Assembly: GCA_947172415.1 (NCBI GenBank)
Contig: OX359200.1
Coordinates: 2,544,501 to 2,608,500 of the forward strand
Source of the DNA: Chondrosia reniformis
Taxonomy: Eukaryota > Porifera > Demospongiae > Chondrillida > Chondrillidae
DNA: 64,000 bases
Direction of reading: 5' to 3'
Shown here one piece after another: positions 33,522 through 45,228 of the stretch. The position numbers were made by a program, and so were the translations under genes. Within the stretch, counting starts at the first letter, position 1; each line of letters opens with the position of its first letter. The notes beneath the pieces are model-generated. The model did no database searches and had not been told where the DNA came from. It was given only the letters and a program-made list of their open reading frames with translations.

Positions 33522-36410
33522 CTGATGATTATGCAACGTTGGTACAAGAGAAACTCTCAATAGCATCATTTAACTGTCATGTATACTATAATGGTCTTTC
33601 CTATATACCTGTTCTTCTTGATTGCTCTCATATTGTCCTGTTACAAGAACACTGGCTTTCGGATTCAGAGCTAGGTAAACTCTGTTTTGATGGTTTTGTC
33701 AATCACACTATATCTGGCTTTGATAGCTCCACATTGTTATATTGGCGTCCTTTTGGAGGTTGTGCTCTATTCAGCAAGTTAAAGCATCATCTCATCGATT
33801 TTGTGCTGGCAAGATTGTCCTCCATAACTGTACTTGTCTTTTAGTGAATGTCTATTTACCAAGTGATTATCGATCTGATAATGGCAATCAACATCTTAGT
33901 GACACACTTGGGGAGCTTTGCGGTCTTATCTCTACAGTGACCCATGACGTCTTGGTGATTGCTGGAGATTGGAACATAGATATGCAGCGACCGTGCAGTT
34001 TTACTGACATTGTGCAATCTTTCCTTAGTGAGTTGAACCTCTCTTTTGCAGATTTGAAGTATGCAGATGATATTAGGTTTACTTATATGAGTCATAATGG
34101 GTCTAAGTCTTGGCTTGATCATGTAGCTGTCTCTAACTGTATTCTCCCATTAGCAATGTAAATACAATCAGTGATGGTAGGAATTTATCTGAACATAATC
34201 CCTTAGTTTTCTGTATGGACTCACCCTGCACTGCAGGTGATTATAGAATTTCTACAGCTACTGAAACAGTTACCACAAGGGCTTGGTGTAAAGCCAATAA
34301 TCATCACATTAGTATATAGTTGGGCATGCACTAGAGTCTCTGAACATTGAGCTGAACGATGACATCATCTCCTGTTGCAATCCAACCTGCACAGCTCATC
34401 AGCAACAGTTTGAGCAAGTGCGTGATCAGCTTGTTAAGTGCCTTAAGGATGCTGCAGACTGTTCAATCCCATGCAAAGGACCTGGCAAACAACCCTGCAT
34501 CGCTGGGTGGTCACAGTTTGTCAAACCGGAATTACAGGCTAGCCAGCGGTAGCATAAGCTCTGGCTTGATGCTGGTTCTCCTTCTGCTGGTGTTCTATTT
34601 CAGCTCAAAAGCATTGCCACCGTAGATACAAGTATGCTGTCCGACATGTAAGGAGAAGACAGGAGCATATCAGTCGTGAAAAGTTGACTGAGGCATTACT
34701 TCAAGACCCTAACCACGGTTTCTGGTCTGAAGTGCATCGAGCTGTCGGTAGAAAAAAGGTCCTTCATCTCCAGTTGTTGATAATGTTACTGGGTCTGTCA
34801 ACATTGCCAATCTGTAGTCCAATAGTTTCAAGCACCTGTACAACTCCATTGACAGTTCTGTCACTACAGAACTGCTAGATAATCTTGAATCAGTTCTAAC
34901 TTCAGTGGATATTGCTGCCATATTTGTGTCATTCCAGGAGGCCATTGGGAAGCTCAAGCGTGGAAAGGTTGGTTGTGACTCACTGGCTGCAGACCATATT
35001 CTGAATGCACCTGCTTCATTACATCATTTTCTTACATGTCTGTTTACATCACTGCTGAGACACGGTTCATGCCATCTGTACTCCGTGATGCCACTATTCA
35101 GCCAATACCTAAGGGTTCAAAAAATCCATCTCTCTCTGCAAATTACCGTGGAATTGCCTTCCATCTTCTCTCAGTAAAGTTCTTGAGTGGTCTATTCGTA
35201 CTACCTGGAGTCAATACCTCATCACCAGTGGTCTACAATTTGGCTTCAAACCGGGCTTCTCTACCACCTTGTGTACTGGTGCCTTGAAAGCTGTCATTAA
35301 CCGTTACTTGAATAAGAGTTGTAAAGTATATGCTTGTCTGATTGATGCATCAAAAGCCTTTGACACTGTTGACCACAGCATTTTGTTTCAGAAACTGCTG
35401 GATAGAAGGATGCCCAAGCATGTTGTCCGCCTCTTACTCCACTGGTACAAGACTCAGAAATTGCGGGTCCAATGGTCTGGTAGAGCCTCTGATTATTTTA
35501 AGGTCTCCAACGGGGTTCATCAAGGCGGTGTATTTAGCCCAATATTGTTTACAATCTACCTTGATGGCTTGCTAGAATTGCTTTGTGCCAGTGGTCTTGG
35601 CTGTTAATGGGAGGATTACTTCTCTGGGGCTTTATGTTATGTAGATGACCTAACCATTCTTGCTCCATCCCCAGAAAGATGCTTGCCCTTTGTGAAGAAT
35701 ATGCTCAGTCCCACCGCATTCAATTTAATCCCAGCAAGACTCAACTTAAATGTTTTAGGCGTACTGCAGTTTCTGATCGCACCCGCTTCTCTCTCTGTGG
35801 TCCGCACCTCCCTTTGGTTGACTCAGTTGTCCACCTTGGGAACACTCTCCAGCATGATCTGTCTGATAAATTGGATATTCAATTAAAATCGATAACATTC
35901 ATCCACCAGGCTAACTCTGTTCTATTTCAATTTAAAGGGTGTGATCCAGTGACAAAGATGAAACTTTTTAATGCTTACTGTCTTTCACTGTATGGCTGCT
36001 CATTGTGGAGGCTTGATGCCCCTGACCTCAAATCTCTAAATGTTTCATTTAGCAAGGTTATCAGGTGAATCTGGAAGTTACCTTATAACTGCCATACATC
36101 TCTTGCCCACTCTGTTGGATTAACTGCCAGTATCTATAACATTATTTATTCTAGATTTAAGAAACTACTATAAAGTGCATCTTCTCACCCATCTAGACTT
36201 ATCTGTTCTGTATTTTGGGACAGCTCTCAAGTTTGCAATTCAAGCTTTGTAGGGTATAACAATATGTATGGAAACTCTCATTGTAAATCCTATTCCACTC
36301 ATGATGTTGCTGTGGGCTATCTAATTAGAGAAATCCAAGACACTCACACTGTCATTCCTCACTTTAGTCAACATGAATTAGACATTATTGTGTCTTCAGC
36401 ATCAACTATG
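33518..36410 (+). pseudogene. LINE ORF2 (endonuclease and reverse transcriptase), broken
   Basis: APE endonuclease pieces: LSIASFNCHVYYNGLSYIPV, IVLLQEHWLSD (catalytic Glu), then, in another frame, LVNVYLPSDYRSDNGNQ, VLVIAGDWNID and SWLDHVAVS. RT pieces: AIGKLKRGKVGCDSLAADHI, ANYRGIAFHLLS, CTGALKAVINRYLN, LIDASKAFDTVDHSILFQKL (motif A), VSNGVHQGGVFSPILFTIYL (motif B) and CYVDDLTILAPSP (motif C, VDD). The later thumb is in several frames. At least six stops or frameshifts; not functional. Confidence 0.75.
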
Positions 36411-36675
36411 TAACCATTTTAATCATTTTGCATTTGTCTCTGTTTTTTTGCACCTTCACTGGTGTGTTTCAATAATAATAATAATAATAATAATAAAACT
36501 CGCTTAAGATGCACAATGTCTACAGAATATATAGCCTTAATGCACAACAAATCTACAATTATCTTGCTCATTTCATTATGCCAAGAATACACATGGAATG
36601 TCTTAACATACAATCGTTATTATCTATATAATGCTTGCATAACAAAACACTCTATATACATGATTATCTTACAAG

Positions 36676-37141
36676 TTATTGTTGGCAAAATGTTTGTTGG
36701 TAAGTTGACATAAGCTAACATTACTGTACAAAATTATAATATGTCTACTTGGTCTTCTCATATTGATTTCTTTCATGTCTGTGTATAGAGTATCATGAAA
36801 TTGATTGGAAAGTTGCTTCCAACTGAAGGTAAACTGACAATGTGTAGTCATCGCTCTAAAAGATGTAAACATTGTATGAAACATAACCCTGGTAAGTCAT
36901 GCACAGTGTACACTGTGGTACACTGTTTAGTCCTACAAAGGCCTGCAATTAAAAGCAATTGGTCTATTGGCTGTTGCTACCTTTATATTCTTTGAAATTT
37001 ACACACTTCAAGTTCGACTAGTAGCTAACTGTAAAGACTATCCTAGTGCTTTTGTTCAAACATGCTATGGTACTGCTTTGCATGATCCAACACAATACTC
37101 TATCCATGCAAATGAAGAAAACTTAAACCGTTTGGTTTGCC
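36676..37141 (+). CDS. Partial spliced gene with Cys/His-rich exon
   Basis: Three plus-strand exons share compatible phases: 36676-36699 (ACAAG|TTATTG to TTG|GTAAGT, 24 nt, phase 0), 36789-36891 (TATAG|AGTATC to CCTG|GTAAGT, ending phase 1) and 37013-37141 (CAAG|TTCGAC to TGCC|GTGAGT). The reading is LLLAKCLLSIMKLIGKLLPT, MCSHRSKRCKHCMKHNP, VRLVANCKDYPSAFVQTCYG, then HANEENLNRLVC. The RSKRCKHCMKHN run resembles the Cys-rich RSKRC.TC.HN segment of dynactin subunit p62 (DCTN4), but the following residues agree poorly, so I do not assign it. No downstream exon is found, and the upstream start is uncertain (ATG at 36795 possible). Confidence 0.4.
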
Positions 37142-38828
37142 GTGAGTATGCATACATTAAAACGATTTGAACAGAGACGGTAGATTAGAGGAAGCTTTTT
37201 GTCTACATTTTTTAATTAAGAGTAGCTAAAAAGAGAGGGAATACAAGATAAATAAAAACTAAAAATATATGGCACTTCTGTATGGTTATCCTTGTCACAT
37301 GCTACTACAGAGTTTTCAAAAGACATCCCTTACCTGGCCTTTGTCGGTCTGTATGTTCTCTGGTAAGGATGTCACCATGTTTAAATGTTTTCTTAATGAG
37401 TTATTGACGCTACACACTTTTTATTGTGGATAAAGTCGATGTCTAGATGAACAAGTATTTCGCCTCCTGTACTCGAATTATTTGGGCGCTTTGTTGGCCT
37501 TTAATATATAAAATCATACTCCTAAGGATTGAGGACGCTTAAGAGCTTAAATAACGATAGAAAGGCTTCGTTAACTTAAGCTTGCTGAACGCCGCCATTT
37601 GCAAAACCCATTATATACGAACATCGGAAGTATATAGCAAAATATAAGAAAGATTGGGCGCCCACTGTTAACACTATCATTGTGTTAATAGATATCCTCT
37701 GTTTTATTACTCCTTTGAGTAAAAGAAGTCTATTGTTACAGTATATTGTTCCACGTTTGTCCTTGGTGATTTTGCTTTGAATCAAGTGAGTTTATTGATT
37801 ACACAAGAAATATAGTTACTAGCTAAATAAATATTGGTAAGAAAGAAGTTAACTGTCTAATCAAATAAGTTCACTGAGGAATATAGTTTACACTATCACT
37901 AACACTTTTATTATTTAGACAGGAGTGCCCCTTCAGCCAGTGGCTGGTCTACCAGGGGGTCCTGCAAAAACGTACAATAACAGTACATACAACACAGACA
38001 CACATACAATAACTCAGTCAATGAAATCAGTTTGTTATCTGCAGGGGGCAGTGTCTGTAGTTAGGAGGTGCTATTATTGAAAATCTGGTCTGGGCTTGAA
38101 CTTGGCACATCCCATAATCACTCAATCTTGAATCTTTTGCCTTTTTAAGCTCTAGATCATCAGCATCCGTAGATACTAGCTAAAGAACTACATACAATGA
38201 CAGACTTCTTCTAGGGAATCTGTGACTTGACATACTTGTTCAACTGTTCTCTAGTTCATATACTACTATCTTCTTGAGAGAAGAAACACAAGAACTGAAA
38301 TTGTTATTTAAGACGTCAAAATAAGTTTGACACATAATCTAGCTACCTATCTTGAATGATATTTTAAACACTAAAACACATACATGTGTATTGCTAGTCA
38401 TGTGAACGTTGCTTTGTTTCTGTAAATGGTTTGCAAGTATCAACATCCAATTCCTAGGACAGGTTGTATACATGCAGCCTGTTTCGCCCAATACCAGGGC
38501 TTATCAGCTTGGATGGGATTTCTGGTGTGAATAATCACATCTTACGTGTAATTCACATTTGGTATGATCATCACACCAGTTTTTTTACAGTGCATCATAG
38601 GTACAGCATAGCATTGTCAGTAGATATATACACAAAAGGACAGACAGTCAATAGTAAATGTTTGCTATATCTTGATACTTTTTGGACCAGTGAAGGCCCA
38701 TGAGTTTTGACATGTCTGTCTCACAGCTTATGTTTCTCTTATGTTTCTGCAGAATAATATTCACAATACATTAGTTTCAGCAGTCAGAAAATTGGTGAGA
38801 AGTACGTACATAGGTAAATGTCTAAAAT
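37142..38828. other. Intergenic, with a truncated repeat Z copy
   Basis: 37448-37605 matches the middle of repeat Z at 47160-47370 (shared CAAGTATTTCG, GATTGAGGACGCTTAAG, AAGGCTTCGTTAACT and GAACGCCGCCATTTGCAAAA). The rest (37606-38828) shows no gene I can support. Isolated frames at 37576-37785 (minus) and 38464-38703 (plus) have no family signature. The Helitron 5' end probably lies within the last few hundred bases but its TC terminus was not located. Confidence 0.5.
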
Positions 38829-41800
38829 ATGCCAAACTTCTTTAGATCTTGCTACAGTTGTAATAAAAGTGTGCATGTTAGGCAAAAACAGTGCAATCAC
38901 TGTGGTGTCTCTTTGAAATCTAAATCAGTAAAAAACACTGGAATATGTAAAGGAATTGCAAAGGGTAGACCTCTGGGTACAACTGCTTCAGCTGGGTACA
39001 GTGTTTCTAATGGTAGACCTGCAGGTACCAGTGTCAAAACTGGCTACAATGTTTCCAATGGCAGTCCCACAGGTACCACTGCTGAAGCTGGCTATGATGT
39101 CGGTAAGTCCGGTGGCAGACCCACAGGTACCACTGCTGAAGCTGGCTATGATGTCGGTAAGTCCGGTGGCAGACCCACAGGTACCACTGCCGAAGCTGGC
39201 TATGATGTAAGTGGTGGCTGACCCACAGGTACCACTGCCGAAGCTGTCTATGATGTAAGTGGTGGCAGACCCACAGGTACCACGGCCGAAGCTGGCTATG
39301 ATGTAAGTGGTGGCAGACCCACAGGTACCACTGCTGAAGCTGGCTATGGCATTGGTGTAGCAGGTGGGAGACCTTTAGGTGCTGTAGATGAGCAATCAAG
39401 AAGAACCAACACCGCAGCACAATGTCAGCAGACATGCACAAGACTAAGTGAAGAAATGTGCACAAATCAAAAGGAAGTTGAGAAACAATGGTGCACTGAT
39501 AGCAACATGCTCAATGTTTCAAAAGGCAAACTTAAAAGAATTAAAAATCTCATAGTTAAACAAAAGAAGTTGGACACTTTACCCCTTGGCAAAGCTATTT
39601 GTTGGAAATGTGGGAAAATACTCTATTCCACTGTAGACAACAGTCGGACATGCCTTATTCCCCCTCCCAGGGACGTTACCATAGAAAAGGCACCTGGAGC
39701 TGTATATCTGAACGCTTTGCCTTATGAGCACAAGCTAACATTTATCCATACCAATGGTAAATGGTACAGCTGCCGAGTGTGCAAAAAAGGAAAGGCCATT
39801 CCCACAGACCAACATGTTGGGGATGTCCACTTGCCTGCACATTCCAATAGGCCCAAAGTAAGTGAAAATTGGAATATGGAGTTGCCAGGAGCCATTGCTA
39901 ATCTAGCTAATGACTACGAGAAGAGGCAAGTCAGTCTGTCTGGGCTGTACTCAACTACATTACGTGAAGCTACACCCAGACAGTCTAGACATGTCCTAGG
40001 CCAAGTGTACACAGGTCACAGGCAGGAGAGACACTATTATGGGCTTTTTGGCTTTTTAGCTACGAAAGAAGTCGACATAAAAGAACACAGTAAAAAAACA
40101 GAAAGTGATGTCAGAATACAAAAGGCACTCAAATGGATGAAAAGGCACAACCACCTGTACAGCGAATTTTATTCCAACTTTGAAACACTGTACAGGTACC
40201 AGTCAAGGCCCTCAATTCTGAATCCCAAAATTCTTGAGCAGCCTTTCGCCTATGATGATCTTCTTCAACAAGAGGCACTTTGGATGATTTTCCCTTCCAG
40301 GTCACACTATTTTGACCAGTTCCCATCAATTCATGGGGCGCAGCAAGTAGCTGGCCTACAGCACCCTAAAAACTGTCAAAGTGACAAATTAGAAGAGGCT
40401 ATTCACAAGATCAAGGACATGACAAAGCTTCACTATGGTGAAATATACCTTGAGCCAAATCTATTTCCACATCTCCATCCATATGGCTTGGGTGGATGGT
40501 ACTATGGCTGTCCAGTGGAATTCGCTGATCATGCAAAGATGAGGCTGTATGACATAAGGAGTTGGTTTGCCAGGGATCGCCAATATCCCTTTTACAAGTT
40601 TGATTTAATGACAAAGTTAAGATTAAAAGCTTTTACTGCAAAAAATGTCAATATTTCTCAACAAACAGAAAAATACTGGAAAGTCTTTGGCCTAGATCTC
40701 ATTGCCATGACACAGACCAGGGGGCTTCCTGATTTCTTTGTAACTCTTACAGTGAATGATGCTTGGCCGCACATCCAGGCCACTGTCAAATCAGGGTGGG
40801 GTGCAGCTAAGTAGACAGAGGACATACATCTGGAAGCTGCAACCAACTCTGAGGCAATAGGAACCTACCCTGACATCTCTGTAATGGCTGCAGAAGAGAG
40901 GTTCCAATTGTTCATGAAAAACTACCTGAAAAATCCCAAAGAGTCCCCATTCGGCAAGGTGGTGGACTATGTATGGAAAAAGGAATATCAGAAGCAAGGA
41001 GCAGTTCATTGGCATATGCTTCTCTGGATAGAGCCTGGAACTATTCCAGATGATGCAGCTACAGCCAAGATGCCTCGTTCCAATGATACCAATGACCCCA
41101 CAGCATGATATATCAGAAAATTAGTGAAAAAGCTGCAAATGCATGGCACTTGTACCCCAAAGAGCTTTCAAAAGGCATTTGGTCATACTACAAGCAAATG
41201 CAAGTTTGGCTTCCCATACCATGTACCTCAAGCAAGTGATGAGTTAAATGAAGACAATACTCGCTACTTCTATTAGCGACGTCATGATGAGGACAAATTG
41301 GTTGTTCCCTACAACCTCGAAACACTTGTTGCTTGGGGTGCAGGAATCAATGTTCAACGAGTGAGTATGCATGGCTTTGAAATGTATTTAGCAAAATACA
41401 TTTCCAAGGCTGAGCCTACCACAAATATTGAGCTACCTGAAAATGCATCCGCCCCAGAAAGGTACTTAAAGACAAGAGTGATTGGAGCTATTGAAGCTCT
41501 TGAGATATTAATGAGCTATCAGCAGCACTCCATGTCACGTTTAGCTATCTACCTGCCCACTGAAGTGCAACCAGTCACAAGAGTCCTCAAACAGAAGAGG
41601 CTCCTTGAAGATCTTCCTGCAGAATCAGAAGATATTTTTATGCAGGAAAATCTAAAATCTATTTACAAAGAGCAAATCACCTGAAGAACCTAACTTATCC
41701 AGACAACTTTAAATGGTGGCGTCAGGTTCTTCCAGGTGAGCAAAGTACAGCTGTCAAAAAATGAATAAACAAAAAAGCATTTTACAGCTAATGATGACAA

Positions 41801-42716
41801 TTTAATTCAAACTGACAATGGCGACTTTGATGAATATTACAAATACAAATCAGTCCGGGAGAGGAAAGTGTCTTTAATAAGTAGGAAAATTAAAGATAAC
41901 ATGCACCTTATCCCCACTGATAGTAAAATGACAGCAACTTTGCTACAGCTTGAAAAAGCCAAAAATCCACAAAATTTAATAGATATATTTGTTGAAACAT
42001 TTTTCAATGAATCACTAAATCGTGTGGAAAAAGTTGATGAAACAGATGTCAAGGATGCTGAAAGGTTCCTTCAAAAGATTGATATTAAACATTCTACTGA
42101 AATCTTCAGCAAACCACACTGGCTACATGATGACTTGTCCACTAAACCACTTTTAATAAAATCACTCTCTCAGTATCCAGCTGGCACTATCTTAGTGGAC
42201 AAGTGAGGGAAATACTAGAGAAGGAGAGCTAAAGTAGCAGTTACTAGATTTCATTTTTTGGCTCCTGCTGGTGAGACACAGGAGCAATTCTATGAGCAGA
42301 AATATCTCTTGAATATTCCCTTAACCAAAGAGGATACTATAACTAGTCAACCTCCACATTCATGGATGCAGCTATGTGTGGAAAATGGTCTTTGTGACAA
42401 GGAAGGCGATGCACTAAATTGCCTCCACACAGCTGTATCCAAAGGATTCAAATATGAAGATTTGAAAACACTAGTTAAACTTTTTGTAGATAACAAGTTC
42501 ATTTCTGCTAATGAAGGTGATGTTTTTATGGCCAATATCCCACTTGGTGCTGAAACAAATGAAGAGGAAGCTGAAGTCACAGACACCTTGTTGGGAGATG
42601 TCAGCACTGATTATGGTACTTTGCTACCGCATACCAATGCAAACCTGCAAAGCTACAAAGACAAATACACACCCTCACAAAAGCGTGGGTCACTGAAAAA
42701 ATTGAAAGTGTTATAA
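38829..42716 (+). pseudogene. Helitron N-terminal and Rep (HUH) domains, interrupted
   Basis: Starts with a zinc ribbon (SCYSCNKS...QKQCNHCGVS), then about eight repeats of GGRPTGTTAEAGYDV (39010-39370), which look like AT-hook-type GRP modules. A second Cys pair (AICWKCGKILYST ... WYSCRVCKKG) follows. Rep motifs: GLPDFFVTLTVNDAWPHIQ, GAVHWHMLLWIEPG (the HUH motif, 41003-41040) and EMYLAKYISK (the two catalytic Tyr, about 41383). Frame 0 continues through single stops at 39220 (AGA to TGA within a repeat), 40814 and 41108 and one near 41276. A frameshift lies near 41690-41860 (TYPDNFKWWRQVLPGEQ is in another frame). More stops are near 42206 and 42216. Confidence 0.85.
39010..39370 (+). repeat. 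In-frame 45- to 54-bp coding repeat of the Helitron N-terminus
   Basis: Tandem units coding for GGRPTGTTAEAGYDV with spacers GKS or S. The DNA units are almost identical in the middle (39081-39190), which indicates recent unit duplication. The GRP core is the AT-hook signature. Similar GRP.GTT.EAG repeats occur in other animal Helitron proteins, from memory. Confidence 0.8.
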
Positions 42717-42719
42717 AAA

Positions 42720-44782
42720 TTTCTGCCGCAATAGTTGATCCTGCAGGAACAGGTAAGCCATTTGTCCTGAATGCCATTGTAGCCCATTGCAGGAACAAGG
42801 GCTTAGTTGTGAGTAAACGTGCTCCTAGTGGTGTTGCTGCACACCTAATAGGAGGAGTTACACTGCATCAGTTCTTTAAACTCGATATCGACCTAAAATG
42901 TGGTCTGGAGCATGGTACAGCTCAGACAACCTCTTTGAGAAAGACTGATGTAATTATAATAGATGAATTTTCCATGATTGATGCAACATTATTTTTAACA
43001 ATTGAAGGACTCTGCAGACGTTACGCAAACAAAGGTAGTTCTAAGCATCCTTGGGGAAGTAGACACGTCATTCTACTTGGTGATCCTGCTCAGTTGCCAG
43101 CTGTGTCCAACAAGGACATATTTGGTACTTACTTATGGATGACTTTTAACATGCTACTGTTAAGAGAAGTAGTTAGAGCCAAAGACCCTGACCTGCAATG
43201 TCTCCTTGATAAAGTCAGGCTTGGCATACATGATGCAGAAGTTCATAAGATTTTGCATTTCAGAAGGGAGCAGGAAGATTTATGGAAAGTAGATATAAAA
43301 GCTACAATCATTATATGTTCAAAAAGACAAGAATGTAATCATTACAATGAATTGTGCTTGGAAATGTTAGACGGTGAAGGCAGGTTTTATGATGCTATTG
43401 ACACAGACCACAATGGCATGCCTCTAAGAGTACAAGATAAAAAAAGAATAGAAAAACTGTCTGATAAATTGCCAAATCAACTACACTTAAAAGTGGGTGC
43501 AAGGGTTGTGGTAAGACGGAACATAAATTTAGACCATGGTTGGGTTAATGGCACAATAGCTCAAATTATTTCATTAAATACTAACTGTATTGTTCTGTGC
43601 CAAATTGATAACCCAAAGGAACGCTTAGCCTTACCATGTTTCAAACAAATTATTCAAGTCGGAGGAAGTTCCTGCTACATTGTGTGAAGGCAATTTCCAG
43701 TTATACCTGGATATGCTGTTACAGTACATCGTGTCCAGGGAATGACTGTTAAAAAAGCAATAGTCTTATTAAATGACAATTTCTTTGCAAGTGGCCAGGC
43801 TTATGTTGCCCTTAGTAGAGTACGAAATACAAAAGACCTAACTATATGGAAATACAGACCTTCAGCAATACATATAAATCAGTTTTACAAACAATTACTG
43901 CAGTGGTGTGATATGTCTGATGCCATTAGGCCATCACACCTACCACTTGCAAAAGAAATCAAATACCCAATCAAAACAGATAAATCTGAAAATACATCAC
44001 CAATTGAAATGAATGAGGATATGTTTCCAGAAACAATATGCATTGCCAATGACATGCCTCAGTCTTCCTCATCAAATCTATCTCAGGATAAAAGCGAGCC
44101 TGAAAACAGATCCACCAAAAAACGAACTGCTAGAACTAAAAAAGGTTCGGGAAAGAAAGATTTCTCACCTAGAAGAGTATTTGAACAGCAAGACATTGTT
44201 ATAATAACAACAACAAGGACTTTCCATGATATTCTAAAACCACCACCCTCTGTGGAATGGAAAAGGAAAGCTGTTGGTTGCCTACAAAATTACACACCTA
44301 TTCAAATTATAGATAAACTATCAAATCCCGATTATATAAACTCAATACCATGCTCTGAAATCTCTCCTCACATCCGAGATGGAGTTGTAGGGGATGGAAA
44401 TTGTGGTTTTAGAGCCATTGCCAAACAACTAACAGGTACAGAATCCAATCATTCAGCTATTAGAGCTGCCATAGTGCAGTACATGTATGATTCTAACGTT
44501 AAGAGAACAACACATCCTATACTTACTTCTGCAACCTGTCCTAACATTGACAGTTATATTCATACAACCAAAATGAATAGATTACATACGTGGATGTCAG
44601 ATATGGAGCTAAGGTATTTGGCTACCCTTTTACAAATAGACATAATGCTGTTCACTACCTTTGGATTACAAAGACAGTGGATACTACATCCACCTATTAT
44701 GCAACTGCAAGGATCAATGTCACAATGCGAAAATTACTATATACCTATATCTATTCATGAATTCTGCAATGAATCATTTTGA
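42720..44782 (+). pseudogene. Helitron Pif1-type helicase and OTU domain, one stop
   Basis: 5' to 3' DNA helicase needed for rolling-circle transfer. Walker A is DPAGTGKPF (the usual Ser/Thr after Lys is Pro), Walker B is VIIIDEFSM, followed by HVILLGDPAQLPAV, GARVVVRRNINLDHGWVNGT, TVHRVQGMTV and GQAYVALSRVR. The reading frame starts near 42720, one frame away from the Rep part. A TGA at 43685-43687 interrupts it before RQFPVIPGYA. C-terminal OTU protease: GVVGDGNCGFRAIAKQL (Asp and catalytic Cys) and ELRYLATLLQIDIMLF. The expected catalytic His near the end appears as Tyr (ENYYIPI), so the OTU may be inactive. Ends at TGA 44782. Confidence 0.85.
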
Positions 44783-44810
44783 TAATGTTGTCTTTATTCA
44801 AATCCCCTAG

Positions 44811-44826
44811 GTATGTATATACATAC
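44811..44826. repeat. Perfect 16-bp palindrome
   Basis: GTATGTATATACATAC, directly after CTAG and about 30 bp beyond the OTU stop codon, and directly before the 40-bp array. Confidence 0.7.
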
Positions 44827-44828
44827 AA

Positions 44829-45228
44829 TGGTATACTGAGACTGCCTACTGTGGGGCAGATACTATAATGGTATACTGAGACTGCCTACTGTGGGGCAGA
44901 TACTATAATGGTATACTGAGACTGCCTACTGTGGGGCAGATACTATAATGGTATACTGAGACTGCCTACTGTGGGGCAGATACTATAATGGTATACTGAG
45001 ACTGCCTACTGTGGGGCAGATACTATAATGGTATACTGAGACTGCCTACTGTGGGGCAGATACTATAATGGTATACTGAGACTGCCTACTGTGGGGCAGA
45101 TACTATAATGGTATACTGAGACTGCCTACTGTGGGGCAGATACTATAATGGTATACTGAGACTGCCTACTGTGGGGCAGATACTATAATGGTATACTGAG
45201 ACTGCCTACTGTGAGGCAGATATTATAG
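44829..45228. repeat. 40-bp perfect tandem array
   Basis: Ten copies of a 40-bp unit (GGTATACTGAGACTGCCTAC, then TGTGGGGCAGATACTATAAT). The first nine or so are identical; the last has two or three changes (TGAGGCAGATATTATAGTGG). Such identity implies very recent amplification or an assembly-sensitive region. Confidence 0.95.

Larger units (their letters stand above)
32700..36496 (+). mobile_element. CR1/L2-like LINE, decayed
   Basis: A two-ORF non-LTR retrotransposon of about 3.8 kb ending in an AAT repeat (36472-36494). ORF1 (about 32709-33521) is followed directly by ORF2 (about 33518-36410). Both are broken into many short frames. It lies between host-like exons at 31.4 and 36.7 kb. Confidence 0.75.
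38829..44784 (+). mobile_element. Helitron with OTU domain, recently inactivated
   Basis: A rolling-circle transposon coding stretch of about 6 kb in one orientation: zinc-ribbon and repeat N-terminus, Helitron-like Rep (HUH/Y2), Pif1-type helicase and OTU cysteine protease. Long stretches stay in one frame, interrupted mainly by single stops, so inactivation is recent. The 5' TC and 3' hairpin-CTRR termini are not firmly located; a CTAG at 44805-44808 followed by a 16-bp palindrome is one candidate 3' end. Confidence 0.85.

Noticed and set aside
34709-34957. Minus-strand frame over LINE ORF2
   Set aside because: Antisense to recognisable LINE pieces with no domain of its own.
39034-39465. 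A 143-codon minus-strand frame with HLHHSQLRQWYLWV repeats
   Set aside because: Antisense of the Helitron GRP repeat array; its regularity comes from the DNA repeat.
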